The translations under genes and the position numbers were made by a program. A DNA stretch of 64,000 bases, taken from positions 59,037,200 to 59,101,199 of the forward strand of contig RSEF01000031.1 in the NCBI GenBank assembly GCA_003993805.1, read 5' to 3'. The number at the start of each line of letters is the position of its first letter. The first letter of the stretch is position 1. This DNA is from Himantopus leucocephalus (taxonomy: Eukaryota > Chordata > Aves > Charadriiformes > Recurvirostridae). This document shows, piece after piece, positions 13,501-28,500 of this stretch. The notes under the pieces were generated by a model. The model ran no database searches. It saw nothing but the letters and a program-made list of their open reading frames with translations, and was not told the DNA's origin.

Positions 13501-16500
13501 CAGAAAACTGACAGTTTTCTGATCTGAAAACTATGATCTGCATCTCCAGCAGACTTTGTGAACTGAAGGCTAAGTTTCACTGAATGTATTAGAAACATGT
13601 TTTTTGAAAAGAAAGAATAGGATGATATTTTGACTTCTCTTACCTGTGATGTTAAAAATTAACTTGATTTTGTGGTCGGTCATTGGAACATTCAGCTTAT
13701 GCCTTTTGACTCGAGCAGGTGCTGCCTTTACTGAGGCAGAGAGATGCTTGGATAAATCTTCTTCTTGTGCTGCATCAACAAAATCATCATAGGAATAATC
13801 CAGCTGGTTTGCTGCCCCCCAGCCAGCAGGTCCTGTGAGGCATTAAGAAAGAACAAAAAGAGAAGCAACATCATGCGGAAATTAAGTGTCTGTACTTATT
13901 TCTAAAATACATCCCCAATAGAATGGGGTCTGTTTGAAGCTACAGATGATGGGTACTGGCTTTGCCTCTGCACAAGTGCCTATTGTACCAGCATTTTGAC
14001 TAAAGAAAAATGAAAAACCAGTCTCACTCCTAACTGGTATCCTAGAGATCCTGAATCTTGTGCAGTTAGCCAAAGCTTTAAAGAAATAATAATATAAAAC
14101 TTACAGGTTGCAATTCTTTCTCTTCCCCTGCCTTGCATGGACCCTTCCATGCCAGCAACATCTTAAACAATTCCATATTGCTCCTTCTTCCTCTTCCTGC
14201 TCAATTACAGACAGCATGGCCTATGCTACATGTCTCCATTGCATCTTCTTCTCACAACTCCTAAATAGTTCTGCCATCATCTGCCCTCTGAGAAAAGGCC
14301 AGTAGCATTCTTATGTGTTTATTCCCCCAATACATGCATTTCTTTTTATATATAGTGAGTCAAATTCACCCCCTGTATAACGTCCTTCACCTATAACATG
14401 CTTTCAACCAGAAACAATTAAACAATTGTTTCTATACATAACCTATTTTTTCATAATGACTAAATCTAGAGGTGAATGGTCTATTTCATTGATATAGCTC
14501 TTTTTTAAAAAAAAAATGAAAACAGAAAAAAATTCTTCCAATTACTGTTAGCAGTAACCTAGATTATGCTTAATATACAGTGGAAACCAGGAGAAATTAA
14601 TTCCACAACTTTGCTGTTAATACCGTGTGACTATTCCACAACTAATTTTCTAAACTGCTGCCTCTTACGACCTGAGGAGAGTTCTCCTCTCCTGCGTCCC
14701 CAGCGTAAAATCATGAGAAACTCCGGAAAAACAGCAACAAGGTTATTCTGATAAGAGGTTGACATGAAACACAAGAGAATAGGACCCTACATCCCATGTG
14801 TTTCCTCCAAGTGCTTTTACAGGTTAGCTCCAACTGTCATCAATATTTGTCCTTACCCTGATGACAACTGCAAACTGAACACCCATGCCCCCTCAACCCG
14901 CCCCCATGTCTGATTACAAACAAATATGCTTTCAAATTCAGTGAAGCTTGTCTCAAACGTGAGAATAATCAGGAAGCTCTACCAAGTAACTCCACTAAAA
15001 ACCTGTAGAAGAGCCACAGTCTTATGACAGAGTATGTATTCTGATATTGATTTGACAGAATGCCTCCTGCTTAAGACAGGTAATGTAAGTTATCTGTTTT
15101 TAGCCTTTCTGCTCTGAGCACCGCTACGGGCCAGGGACAACAGCAGTACAACACAGACATTAACCTGTTTGAAAATGGACTGAAAATGACAACTTACTTG
15201 GCATAAAGCAAAGTGGGAACAAGCACTAGGACTGTCACAGCTTTCACTCTGATACAGCTACAGTCATCCTGCAAAATGTGCCCTTGCAGACAGGAAGTAA
15301 TGTCGTAGCTAATGGGAAAACTTAACCTTGTATAGCTTTACACTGTTAGGGTTCTGTGCTGATCTGAACCAACACCAAGGATGCTCCTGATTTTCTTAAC
15401 AATCTCCAGAACCACCTATTGTACTTTTTGAGTATTTTGGTTTGAAACTGTATGTTTTTTAAAAGTTGCTTTCTTCCAGGCTAACCAAGCAGATCTGTAG
15501 GACCCTGTGTGTCTGTGCTTTCTTAACCCTGCCCATCATGAGGCATCTCAGTAAACTTTTTCTCTAGGAAGCAGTATCAAAACCAGACAGCAAATAGTTC
15601 CGTAATATTGTTATAAAATCTATTATGTAATTGCTTAGTATCTTCAGACCTCTACAGTTATTTTAAAAAAATATCTCACATAACATACTGCGTACTTCAG
15701 AACAAAAGGTATTATGCTGTGTTAAACCTGGATGGCTAAGAATCTATGCAATCAATAATTACCAATGGCAAATCCATTTTCGTAATCATAATTATATTCC
15801 AAGCAATGTTTCTGTGTCTGATCTTCCAATCTGCAGTCAATATCGTCAACATCATTACAGAATGATGGGACCTTCCAAGATAAAGAAGAATAACATTAAA
15901 AAATAAAACCACATAGCTCCCTCCCACGACTTATAAAAACTTCTAGTTACACTGTAAAGCATTGGTTCTGCCAGTGACACTAGATTTCCTCTTTCATGTC
16001 TCTTATAACCCTGGCACGGTCTGCTGAAAGGAGTTCGTTTTATTGAGACCGCAGGGAAATAAGACAGCAGCTTGTAGGCATACAAGCTTTTTGTTATAGA
16101 AGATCTTTTTTATATGAGATGATGTCCATTCAGTTAACCGCTCTGGCACGTGAAATCCCAAAATACAGAAATAAGTTCAGGCTTGTTTGTCCCTGCTGAA
16201 AATGACAGGAGAGCTCACACCTTCGAAAACATCTGTGTTTTTTCCAGCTATGTAACTTGTAATTCTGTCAGGTTCACAACAATGCTGTCACTTTGTTTCT
16301 AGCTTTGAAACCTTATTTCTTCATATCCACCTCTGCCTACCCATGGAAAGGGACTCATGCATTCCAGCAAAAGACCTCAGAGGACAGGGGAAATAATCTG
16401 AGAAGGACAGAAACCACAGAACTGAAAACTCAACGTAAACCTTTCTGGTATTGTTGATTTCTTCTCTCCACAAAAGCAGTACAGATTAGGTAAGAATAGA

Positions 16501-19500
16501 TGAATGCATGATTTTTGATAAAATTTGTGTTTCTTTGTTTTTCCAGAAAGCTTTCACGGAAATTGGACTCTAGGTTGTGTTTTGGAATTGCTTTGCTTTT
16601 TCTATATCAATTTTCATTGGAAAGATGGCTCCTGCTGATTCCTCCCCCTTTTCAGATATCTGCTAGAATTTCAAATTCTTGGGAATAGGACTAGGCATAT
16701 TCAAAACAGCTTTTTTGACTATTTTCCCAGATTGTTGCATTTTGACATAATTGCTTGGGCAGGTCACTATGCATTTTTTCCTTATTATTTTTTGCTTGCT
16801 GATAGTAACAGTCTAAGCACTGGAACCTGGTGGTAGCTGGCTCTTAGGGGAAACGAACACAAATAAAACCAACCAAGATTTCTCTACTGGAAGAGAACAA
16901 ACCTGAAGCAAGGCAAGAAAGTAACAGATACTTAGGCCCAAGTGTCAGAGATTGCCTGAAGTTTTATGTAAGTTTTCAGCCATTTCACAAGGGCTACTGA
17001 CATATATTCCAAAGTTGCAGGAGTTTGTCCATTAGCTGCATATGATAATAGTGCTTTTTAGTCAGTAGAGAAGCTTTTAGCATATGGACCTTGTCCTGCA
17101 GAAAATCTGTAATTGCCTAGTGTTTTCTTCTGGAGCAGTGCTATCACACTAGAAACGGACATCCACTCTTGAGACCACAACTCAAAGTCCTGCTGCTTCT
17201 GCTTTGCAGTTGAGGACAGACTCAAGGATTAAGAAGGGAGATTGTGATACTGAAGTGGAAAGCAAGAGACACGGTAGAGAAGGAACATGCTGCCCCTTCA
17301 AATTCAATGCCATGTAATTCTTAATGATAAGAATGAAAACTCAGAAACTCAAGAAACTCAGGAAACCTGAGCAAATTATTTAAATCACTACTACTGCATT
17401 TAAGTGCCTGGACTTAGGCACCAAATGTGGAATTTATCCATTTGTATACATGTATATTCATTTATATTATATGGATATATGTTATACATATTCTATATAC
17501 AATACATATAGTTTATAATCACATCCAACTTTAAAAAACAACACTGAGGTTAGGGGATAAGGGACTGGGGTTTTCAAAATTTCACAGGTTCTGTTTGGAA
17601 GCCTACTGAAAATGAGTGCCAGGTTCCTAAGCTACTTGGACACTTCTATGAATTCTGTCCTATATAACTCCACATCAAAGGCTGAACTGAATTACATTAA
17701 AATGACAGTGAATTAGGTTTATTTTTAAAGGAGACTTGTCATGTTCTGAAAAAGCACAAATTTCATTTAGTGGTTTCTGTTATATTTTCCTTCTATGAAA
17801 TTAGTTATCTGGGAAAAGAAAGAACAAGGTACATTTTTTTAAAAAGTATGTAAAAGGAAAGAGTATTTACTAACCTACCATTTTACCAAGGGCGCTCTGG
17901 AACGCATCAGTAAAGCTATTGAGAAGACTGTTGTCATCACATCGTGTTGCTTTGTAGAGCATCTCAAAGGATTTGAACCCATGGTTTGCAAAACGATTTA
18001 CTGAAAAACGTTGGAGAAATAAGATTTTTTCTGGTCAATGCAAGAATTTCAGAGCTCAAAGAAAGATCATTCAGGCTAAAGTTGGAATGCACTAAGCTAA
18101 GAAGCATTGTCTTTAAATCAGCAACCTAAATTCCCAATGTTGCACACATGAAAATGGATCACAAATACCTCAGCCAATGCAGTCGAATATGACCATTTGA
18201 CAGGTATCAAATTTACTGGGGAAGCTAACAGACATTAAAAAAAGGTCTGTCATTTATCTATTTCAGCATTTTTTTAACAGAAGAAACCTGTGAGCTGTCA
18301 ACTAAACTCCATACTTACTTTCTACTGAGAAAGACACAATAAATATTAGAAGTCCTACTACTAATGCTGCTAGGCTAAATATGAAAAACTCTCATCCAGA
18401 ATTTAAGCACATTGAAGTTTCTTAATGTCCAAGTTATGAACTTTGAATTGATAGATAGCTCTGAAACATCTCTCATTTGCTCATAGCTGAAACATTGCTC
18501 TCGTTTGCTGAAAGCAAGGAATCCAGTCTGATGGCACTGGATGCAACATGGTGCCAAGACTGGCTTCATATGTAGCTCTAATACATCAATTATTAAAATG
18601 TCACCAAAGCTAAGAAATTCCACAGCTGAAGTTTTGCACGTGTGCATCTCAAAGAAAATACATACAGGCTTCTGATTTGGTGATAATTAGATATGAAAGT
18701 GCAGCATGCACTGTGCATTTGGACAAATAAGTTGCAAACGCGGTTGAAATTCCTATTGAAAAGACACTGCTAGTGTTTGTAAACAAACTGTTTCATGTAC
18801 CAATTCAAAATAATGACAGACATTGCCTACTTTGCCATCTTCATTATTTTGTGATTCCCAGGATTCAACTTCACTACTATTTTTGTGTTCTAGACAGCTT
18901 CTGAAATAATACATTTAGGGACTTTCAGGCATTCTTTCACAATGTTTGTAACAATTTGGAGGCAGAGGACAAAGAAGATGTTACGATTAAATAGAAGTCA
19001 TAATTTCTAAAATTTTTTCATTTACTTCCTCATTAAACATAGTGTTTGATGAATTGCAGATTCATTTTAATAACAATAAGACTTACAAGAGCAGCCAGGC
19101 CACTCTGGAGAATAAGGTGGCTTCCAGACACCATCCTTATATGCACAATAGTAGTTTTCACTTGATCCTTCTGAAAAGCTATAACCCTCTGCACAGTGCA
19201 ATGTGCAATTAACTCCCGCTTCATCTGATGTGCATGTAAAATCACCATTCACAGGCTCAAAGGAGATTTCACAGGGGGAACCTATGAAAAATACAAAGAT
19301 TTATATATTGACGAATGTGGTGAAGTAAGCAAGCACACAGGAAAACAGCACTGATTTCCAAACGTACCTAGTATCAACCTGATCTTGCCTCTGTTGAAGT
19401 CTGTGGAAGTATTATTTGTTACTTCCGTAAAGGCAGGATCAGGATACTGCTAAATTATTCTCAGACTCTGCCACTGGAATTTGAAATCCAGAAATGTGTA

Positions 19501-22500
19501 GACTTAAAAAAAAATGTGATACATATAAGAAATTAAAAAAACTTAGAAAGGCAAGACCTGAACCCTTCTGTACTTCTTCAAAGGTATATGCTCAAGCATG
19601 TACTTACTCAAATAATACAAAACATTAACCTAAGTCTTTACATGAACTTTCATACAATAAATTATAGTAAACTATATTACAGCTTGAATTCTGAAACTAA
19701 GCATTATCCATTCTACACTATTGCAACAACACATGGACTTGTCAGAATCATCTTAGGAGGAACTGACTGTAAAACCCCAGTTATGATTTACTTTACAGGC
19801 CAATTGTGAAGGAGATTGTGAACATCTGAAAATATTACGTCACAAACACCAAACCACAAAAAGTCTGAGGTGGTGTAGAACTTGAAATAATGCCAATTTT
19901 AAGCACTGGCTTGCTCTTGCTAAGATTTACAGCAAATCAGAAATTAGCACATCCATTTGCAACTTACCTTTTCTGAAAGCTATAACAAAAATTACAGTCT
20001 GCATGATTTTCAATTCTCTCTTCACTAGCAGACTTTTTTATATAGATGTCCAACTGAGACATAGGCACCAGAGAGCAGAGATGAAGTAGAATTTTCATCC
20101 TTAATACTTTATCTTTAATACTTAATACTTTTATCTTTAACATTTTATCTGCCAAATTATTGTTTGACCTTTAAAGAAGAAACTGAACTGGGGAAAAAGG
20201 TGTCTATGCAATAAACAGAAATGCACCCACATATCTACAGGTACAGACAGCTTCTAAAATCTAAAGAGTGTTCTAGTATCTGCTACAATATTTGTAAGTC
20301 ATTACAGAAATATTTCCATAAAGTTTTCCATTTTAACTACAGATTTGAAGTAAGACTTCAGTAAGACCTATTAATTCATTTTATGTGGTAACTGTCACTG
20401 AGAAAAAAGTGGATCCATTACTGTAAGTTTTACTGCTTAATGAATCATAATTTCAGTGCTTTTACACCTAATGTGAATTTATAGGACCAAAATTCACTGC
20501 TGTGCTGCTTCAGTCTTAGAAAATTTATTCTTTGGTACTAACAAATACCCTGACTGCCTTCAAGTTACCCCAATATAAAATGGGAATAACTAAAAGAAAA
20601 AGTGGAGACTAAATGAAAAAATGGACTAGCATTGCATCCTTTATGACATTCAGTTAAAACAAGGCCATACACTCTTGACCAGAAGATTAAGACAACAAAC
20701 CTTTGATGACAATGTGGATCTCACATGTCCTGTTATTGCCAGAGGGATCCACAGCTGTGTATTGAACTGTTGTCTCTCCTTTGGGAAAGAGATCTCCAGG
20801 GGCATGACTCCTAGTGACAGTCAGCGGAGCACCTAGAAGAGTTGAAAGATGACCTAAAACTTCAATAAGTGATAAGAGGGTTCCTCACACCCAGCCTTGG
20901 CAAATGAAGAAGGAAACAGCAGCACATCTTCCAAATTATGTGTTCTTAAAAATAAATTAAAAAAAAATAAAAAAAATCCTAAACTCCAAGGGATCAAGGT
21001 TGAACAGGTTGGAGTTTCCATAGCCCTCCACTGTTGTGTGCATGTTTTGGGGTGCACTGTCTCACCTGAATTGTCTGAAAATTGTGGTTCTTCCCATGTT
21101 GCTGGGTACTCATTCTCTACTGCTTGCACGGGTGGTGGAGATCTGCATCTGTCAATTACAGGAGGTTCTGTATCTGCAGAATTTGAAGGAATGGCATGAC
21201 ATTAGCTTCCTGAACTGCTGCCATACTCAAATGAAATCTATAATCAGAAGAAGTCAATTAAACAGAAGTTTTAGGTTCACATCAGAAGATACAACAAAGT
21301 TAGATGCATGCTTGTAAGCTGCTGCAAGTGGCAGATGCTGAGGGAATGGACAAGACTAATTCTTCTGCTGAACTCATACTTTCTGCATTCTGTTTGCTTT
21401 TTACAGAGCAAATCTTGATTAAGATGACTTAAAAAAAGGGTAGACAAGGTACTTGGGGATATGGTTTAGATGTGGTTTTGTCAGGTTAGGTTAATGGTTG
21501 GACTAGATGATCTGAAAGGTCCCTTCCAACCTTAACAATTCTATGATTCTATGATTCTATGCTGAATAATACAACTGTCTGACAGAAATACTTGCACAAT
21601 GATTTGCATCAGCAATGTACAAGAACCTTGGAAATTTTTTGGAATCCTTCAGGAAGAAAAAAAAAGATATATATATTGAAGGCAATAAGTGACAACACAA
21701 TAAAACATTTAATCTATCAGTATGAGGAGAAATCTCAACATTCAGAACGAACAACAGAACAAAACACAACCCAGACTGAAGACCTGGGAGCAATGACTGC
21801 ACACTATGCAAACTGTGATCCAAGATCAGCAGAGCATTTATGGAGTTGATATTACTCCTGGGCTTATACTTGCACATATGGGCCACAGTGACTCATAGTC
21901 TCTTTCTGCACAAAATTAGAAGATTTCAACCATGACAGACTCTTCCCCAGTGATTTTTACCAGCACTTACCAATAACCTTGACACTGAATGTACAGCTTG
22001 CCTCATTGCCTGACTTATCAGCCGCTGTGTAAGTAATGGCAACTTCGCCAATTGGCAGAAGAAACGGTGGTATGAAAGCTGGGGTAACGTGAACTGAGAC
22101 CTTTTACAGGAAAACACTTGTTATTTAAAAAACAAAGCTGATTAGTAATCACAACAATCATGTTTCAAGGAATGGCCACAGAATAGTATTCTTCAATGTC
22201 AAACTTACTCATTCTTAATGCAAATGGCCTCTTCAAGTAATGAGGGTAGACTTTGCAACAGAGTGCTCTGCTCCCTTTCTCAAGACTGCCTCCTTTATAG
22301 CAACAGGGATTTACTCAGTCAGGATTTGGACCCTGACCTGCTGCAGTTTACAGCACTGTGCATTAAGTAAACTTGACTGACCCTTGTCTGCCTCATGGCA
22401 TTGAACATATGCTACACCAGCTCACAACCTGCTTTGCCTGCAGTTCAGCTATCCAGCTGCAATGGCAGCAGACCTGTGAGATGAGTGGGGCAGGCAGTTA

Positions 22501-25500
22501 TGAGCTATAAGTACTTACATATCCAGTTTTAATCTACATATCTTTACGAGTCAATGGTCCATAGATGCTTCAAAACATTCTGGCACAGCAAAGGAATTCT
22601 ACATTTGGAGTAAATGACACTTACATGCTGTCTATGGCTCTTTCATATGGGTTAGAACTGCCTTGAGGAACTTCCTAAAAGAACTCTTAAGGCACTTGGT
22701 TTCTACAGTTCAATGAATGACCCTGTGTCAGCAGAGCTACAGTACCTGACCATGGCTATGCTACAGCAAAAATTATGAGAACTTAAAACCTCTGTTACTG
22801 GGATAGCTCACAGTCTCCAAGTGCAAAAAAATCCTGTGTTTGCAGCAAATTAAAAGCACACACAGAGTCACTGCTCCTCTGCTGACTCACGATAAAGCAT
22901 TCAGCTGCTGTAACTTGAGCATGTCTGAGCCTAAAGGGAATGTTACTCTTTACAAAACAGCTCTGGAGCAAGTTTTCCTTGTAAATCCTTGTAATTTCCA
23001 GACCTCTGATACCCATAGTAGCCAAAGGCCCATGTCTGAACCTTGCCTTGGGTAGCAAAATGAGATTTTTCTTTCTCACTTGGGAAGCTGAAATGAGTTT
23101 TTACTTATGTAAACTTACTTTTACTTATGTGTGTTCTTGTTAGCCTTTTAGATTAATGAACTGGTTTACTTCCTTCTGAGAAGAGTTTATTAAACTTCTT
23201 CACATTCTAAGAGCTCATTTTTAAAGCAGCTGTCTCCATTTTATAAACAAGGGCACATTCTTTCTTTTGACTGCATAAATTAACCATATGAGATTTTATG
23301 CACTTAAACACCATGCAGAGTGTCCTGTGACTGCATAACCCTAACCAAGACAGAAAATGCTGAGTTCTCAAGAAACAAACTTTTCAGGCTTTTCTTCTAC
23401 TCCTGCTTATCAGAAGAAAGAAACTCTAGTGGTTCAAAAAATTAATTTGAAATAGCTAGCTACAGAAAGACTGCCTCCAGTCAAATGTATAGATTTTAAC
23501 TTGCCTCATCTCCAGAGTTATCCTCAGCTGTTGGTATTTGCCAGCTGATATTAGCAGAGTTATGATGTTCCAGAGTCTCAGTCTTAATATTTTCTGGACA
23601 GTGGATCCGAGGAGCTTCAATATCTGATCCAGGAAGAGACAAAGTAGTTTTATATGTGGGATTATAGAAGTAAAAACTCTATAATGGTTAGGCTGCAACT
23701 TGTTATAACCACTGATTTTTGTGCTGCCTGGAACATAAATGCACATATTTTTGCAGACTTCCTGTCTCTGCCCCTTTTTAATTCTTGCCTACACACTCAT
23801 ACTTAAACAGTAAATTCTCCTGGGGAAGGGATTATTCTTTGCTGCATTTTTGTACATCACTTAGCATAATGCAACTCTGGTTTCTACTTGCAACCATAAA
23901 ACAAGGAATAAATACGACAGAATGAATTTGTTTCTCTTATTACTCATCCATTCATTAAACACATATACTCATTAAGAAGGAATGGCTTCTCCTTTCACTG
24001 CCCACACACATGACACATACAGATGTAAACACTTGTTTCTGATAATCAGTGACTTAAAAAAAAATGTATTTGTGACACAATGTATGTACTACGAACAAGA
24101 CAGTAGTGATTCTCAGATTCCCTGGAGCATGGTGTGGAACTGACTTGAAAGAAACAATGGTAAGATTTCTGGCACCAGCTGCTGGAAATGTTTCCTAATA
24201 AGCTCCTGCTACAAGGTATTATGTAGGACAATTACAGTCTTCTTGTGACATATGTGACAATGCTGGATTGTTTCAAAGGCCTGGTGGTACAATACCAGTA
24301 ACATCACCACCAACATTTAAGCTTTAAGTTTCTCTGGCAAACCTAAAGTACTTCTTTATTTCCCTGGCACAGGGCCTCCCAAAATATTTGTGGTCAGGTT
24401 ATTTTATTGCTGTAGTGTTGTTTGATAAATGTCCTCCAGATTCATGAGACAAGGACAACAGCATTCAGCTCTGAACTCATCTATGCCCAGGAGGCTTTAC
24501 AACAACTCAGAACTGATATCACTTACAGTTTTATTACTAAATAGTTCCAGTAAAGACATAACTCAGGCAATTAAACCTCTGTAATTAAGAGTGCAAAGCA
24601 ATAAATACAAATGATTTTGCCTTCCTCTGAACTCATTCCGATGAAAATTTTATTAGAAATGCACTCTTTTAAATAACTACCAGTTATGGTTCACACTCCC
24701 CTGACCACAGCCTTCAGGCTGGGGCAAATTCCATTTAAAAGTGAAATTCTGTAAAAAGACTAATAAGTAAGTCATAAAGAAAAAGGCTATTTTGAACTGG
24801 CCAAATATGTTGGCAGCAAAATAGAGAGAGACAATAACAAGAATGAAAGCAATTGAAATGCAACTGTTCATTTTTACTAGAGAAGAATAACTTTCAGAGT
24901 TTCTTGGTGCCTCTTATTTTAAGATTTTATGCACTGGTAATATCTAAAAGCTTGAATCCAAGCCATGCTGCTTTATCTCGATCCAACCACTTCAGCTTGC
25001 AGCCTTGTGCTGGATCCCATCAAATATTAAAAACTGTGGTTTGGCACAGGTTTACACAGAGGATTCAGAAAAACAATATGGTACATCACAGAGTGGGAAA
25101 TAATATGTTTAAAGAGAGGGATCAAATCTTCCTGGCCATTACAGAGAAAAAAGTTCCCACCTCAGTTTCTGTAGTGACCTGGCATCATGACTGCCATAAC
25201 TGTTTTCTGTACTGTTCTTGCACCCAGTGTCTGTCGAGGGCCCCAGTTTGGGGTGGAAGCATTAGTTCTAGGAGCACAATAGTTCATGAAGAGGTGAATA
25301 ACATATTCCCAGACAAACTGCACTTTTGCTCGTATCCTCCTATAATCCAAAGCTAAACTCCTTCCAACCCGGTGTGCGTGTGTGTAAGGGAATAAATAAC
25401 CTAACATTTCTGGAAGAGGTGGGTAAACGTGGCAGAACGTGCACATAACCATCTTCTGCCCATCTTTACACTCCGTGCACTTGTGTCAGCCAATTTTGGC

Positions 25501-28500
25501 CTTAACTCTTGTGTGCTGTTGCTTGGGGTGTGTCAACAGCCATAGTCAGTTCAAAGACAACTGAAATGAACCATCTCTCTATAGTCCCTGTATCAGCCAA
25601 GTTTACACAGCATTTACAGATTTGGTCTGACTACAGGGCTTACATAAACCTGTGCTAAACCAGTAATAGTATTATTATCATTGTTGTTTTACAAGAAATG
25701 TGGGTTCCACTTTGCCTATCTTTAAGCTAACAGCTTTCACTTCTACTTTGAAATTTCTAATTTACCTGCACATCAAGCCTTTTAGCTGGCAGCTTCCCAA
25801 AAACAGACTTGTGAGATGGATCCCAGGAAAGACAGTTGATGATGAGCACTGTAAGATGGCACTCAAGCAACCTCTGAATTCCACATTTTCATTACAAACT
25901 ACAAGTAAATCTGACAGCCAAGCTACAATGGTACAGGCAACACTTCTTACAGACTGTTTAAATCATGCTTTCCCCAGTTCAAACCTGTCCTCACTTAATT
26001 ATTTGCTGTGTGCCTCCCTTCAATTCTGCACAGGTGTAAACAGAAATGATTTTGTGCCGGTCTCTACCTTTACACAGAGCCTCCTGGATGTTTGCACTCC
26101 ATCTCCCAAATGAAATGCACCTTAGTTCTTCTCTAGCTCCAGACAAGACGAATCCTTGGGGACAGCTCAGCTGGCACACAGTCCCAGAAACAGCAGGCTC
26201 CAGCCCACATCTGGGAGGGAGAACTGTTACACCTGCTGGTTTCTGGAGGACTGGGCAACGCATTTCTACAAAAGACCAGTAGAACATGTCTTTTAATTGA
26301 CATACACAAAGTATACATTCAAACAAATCTGCTAATAAAGTCATATGGCAACGCTGCATGCGCTATGAGTGCATCAAAACAGTAAGATCTGCTGAAGCTT
26401 TGTACTCCAGGGCTGACTGAAGTAAACAGCTCCCAGTATATCAGGTCATCTATTTTCTTGCTCATGCTTTTCAGAGGGACAGAAACACAGTATTTTTCAT
26501 GTGGCTCCACTACAGCTTATTCTCTCTCTGTTTTTTGGGGTTTTTTTTCCTTTTTTTTTTTCCCTCTCCTTTTCAACTTCACCTTTCATGGTTGCTTTTA
26601 GCTGCATTCCCTTGCCTTCTATGGAAAACAGACCTTCATAGCAGTAGAGAAGTAACAGTCTTGTATCTGTTGCCTTCTACAGCTTTTAAACTGTGTTGAA
26701 ATAAGAATGAGAGAAAACAAATGACACCCTGCCATAAGCTCACTGTAGATTAGGGACACGGCATGTGATTTTGCCTACCACACTCCAAACCGAATGAAAC
26801 TGTACTTGGTCTTGACTGTGTTCAAACCCAGATGCAAAGACTATGGGTGACAGTAAGTGGCAGCTGACCACCTCTGTAAAGTCAGGACGGGCCGATGGTT
26901 GCTTAAAGGCCTAAAATTGAAGTTTTGAACTATTTTATTACTAGAATTCACTACACATTCTGAAGACCATTTGCATCAAAGCGTACTTCCAAAACCCACA
27001 GTGTCTGTAAACAGGTTCAATTGACACAAAAGCTTTGTTTCATTTTTGAGCTGTTGTTTTTACCATGTGAGGCAAAGAATGTTATTTTTAATTCAAATGT
27101 GGAGGCATTAACAAACAGGGCAAAAAGGGGTATCCCAGAAATGTAGTTCATAGACTTTCAGTAGTGTTTCTCACAACAGATAATAGAAAAACACACAAGA
27201 AAAATGTTTCATTATTTATAGCAAATGAGAAAACTTGTAACTCTTTAGCTCATCAGTGAAGAAAGCAGACAGGTCTTTAGACAAAGGGCACACAAAGAAC
27301 AACCCAAACCAGCTACAGAAGGGAAAGCTCTGTTCATCTCTTAGCAATGGTTTAGTGACACAGAAGTGATTCACATTCAGAACGCTTCACATGCCTTTCC
27401 TCTTCTGTCCCAAAAAATGCAGCGAGTAACTGAAAACTGGTTCTTCTGCATGAAACAAAATTTAAAGAGTCTAAGTGTTCTAAGTATTTCCTGCCCTTTA
27501 AACTCTCAATACCAAAATCATGTTTAAAGTCCCAGCAATTAAAAACTGCATTTCATTTAAACAGGATGCAAAGATCACAAACGTTAACACGTTTGTGCAC
27601 TTCAGGCAGACCCTGCTGGATAATGCAATGTAAAACAACTCCATCAGAAAAAAAACCTCAAACTCTAACTTTTGGTTGCTCACCACAGGAAGGTAACTGA
27701 CAAATAGCAAAAGTATCAGAAATTGGAAAAAACAACGTATGAAAAGACAAGCTAAAAGCATTAAAATTCATGCTTCTCAGGGAAGTAGAAGAAAGGCTAT
27801 GAAAGGTGTAAGCATGAAAACCAGCGAAAACTGCAGCTTTTGGGGAAGTAGCAACACTCCTCCTGGTTGACATGCTTCCAATTATACTAGCAAAATCCTA
27901 GTAGAGCGCAAGCCTGAAACATCTGATGAACATTCAGGATAACCTTTGGTATATGTAGCCCAAGCGTATCTCCTCTAAGTGAGACAGATTTTTACCAGAA
28001 AAAATACCTGTAATAGTGTCCTTAGCTTTTTTATCTGTACTCAATTCCAGAATTTGATCAAGCTGACCCATGAAATCTGGACTTCATGAGTAGCAGAGCA
28101 ATATCCATGATATTAGTCTTACGGATAGGGAAGTAATAGAGAGACAGGAAAAAAGTACTTCTAAGGAGATGGAAGAATCTGCTTTTGTCTGCAACTGCCT
28201 GTGATGAATCACAGCACTGTTATTACAATTCTTAACATCAAGAGGAACTTCAATATTGTAACAAAAGAAAAGATTACCAAGCAAATCATGCCTCTTTCCT
28301 TCAACCCCTTTGCAAACACAGCGTTTCAGGGAAAGAATTGGCCAACTGCAACTAGAAGTGTGGAGGAGTACTTCTTTCAACACTAGGTGGCATCAACACC
28401 CCGGATGCCACCTGTATTTTCACCTTCCTTCACTAAACCTTGAACAAAGCAAGGAGAACAGTATCTTGCAAAATTAATTAATTTTAACGTGCTGGATATT

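Noticed and set aside
24853..25356. Plus-strand open frame of 167 codons in an intron
   Set aside because: No domain, repeat-protein match, signal peptide or promoter context. A frame of this length is expected by chance in 64 kb read in six frames.
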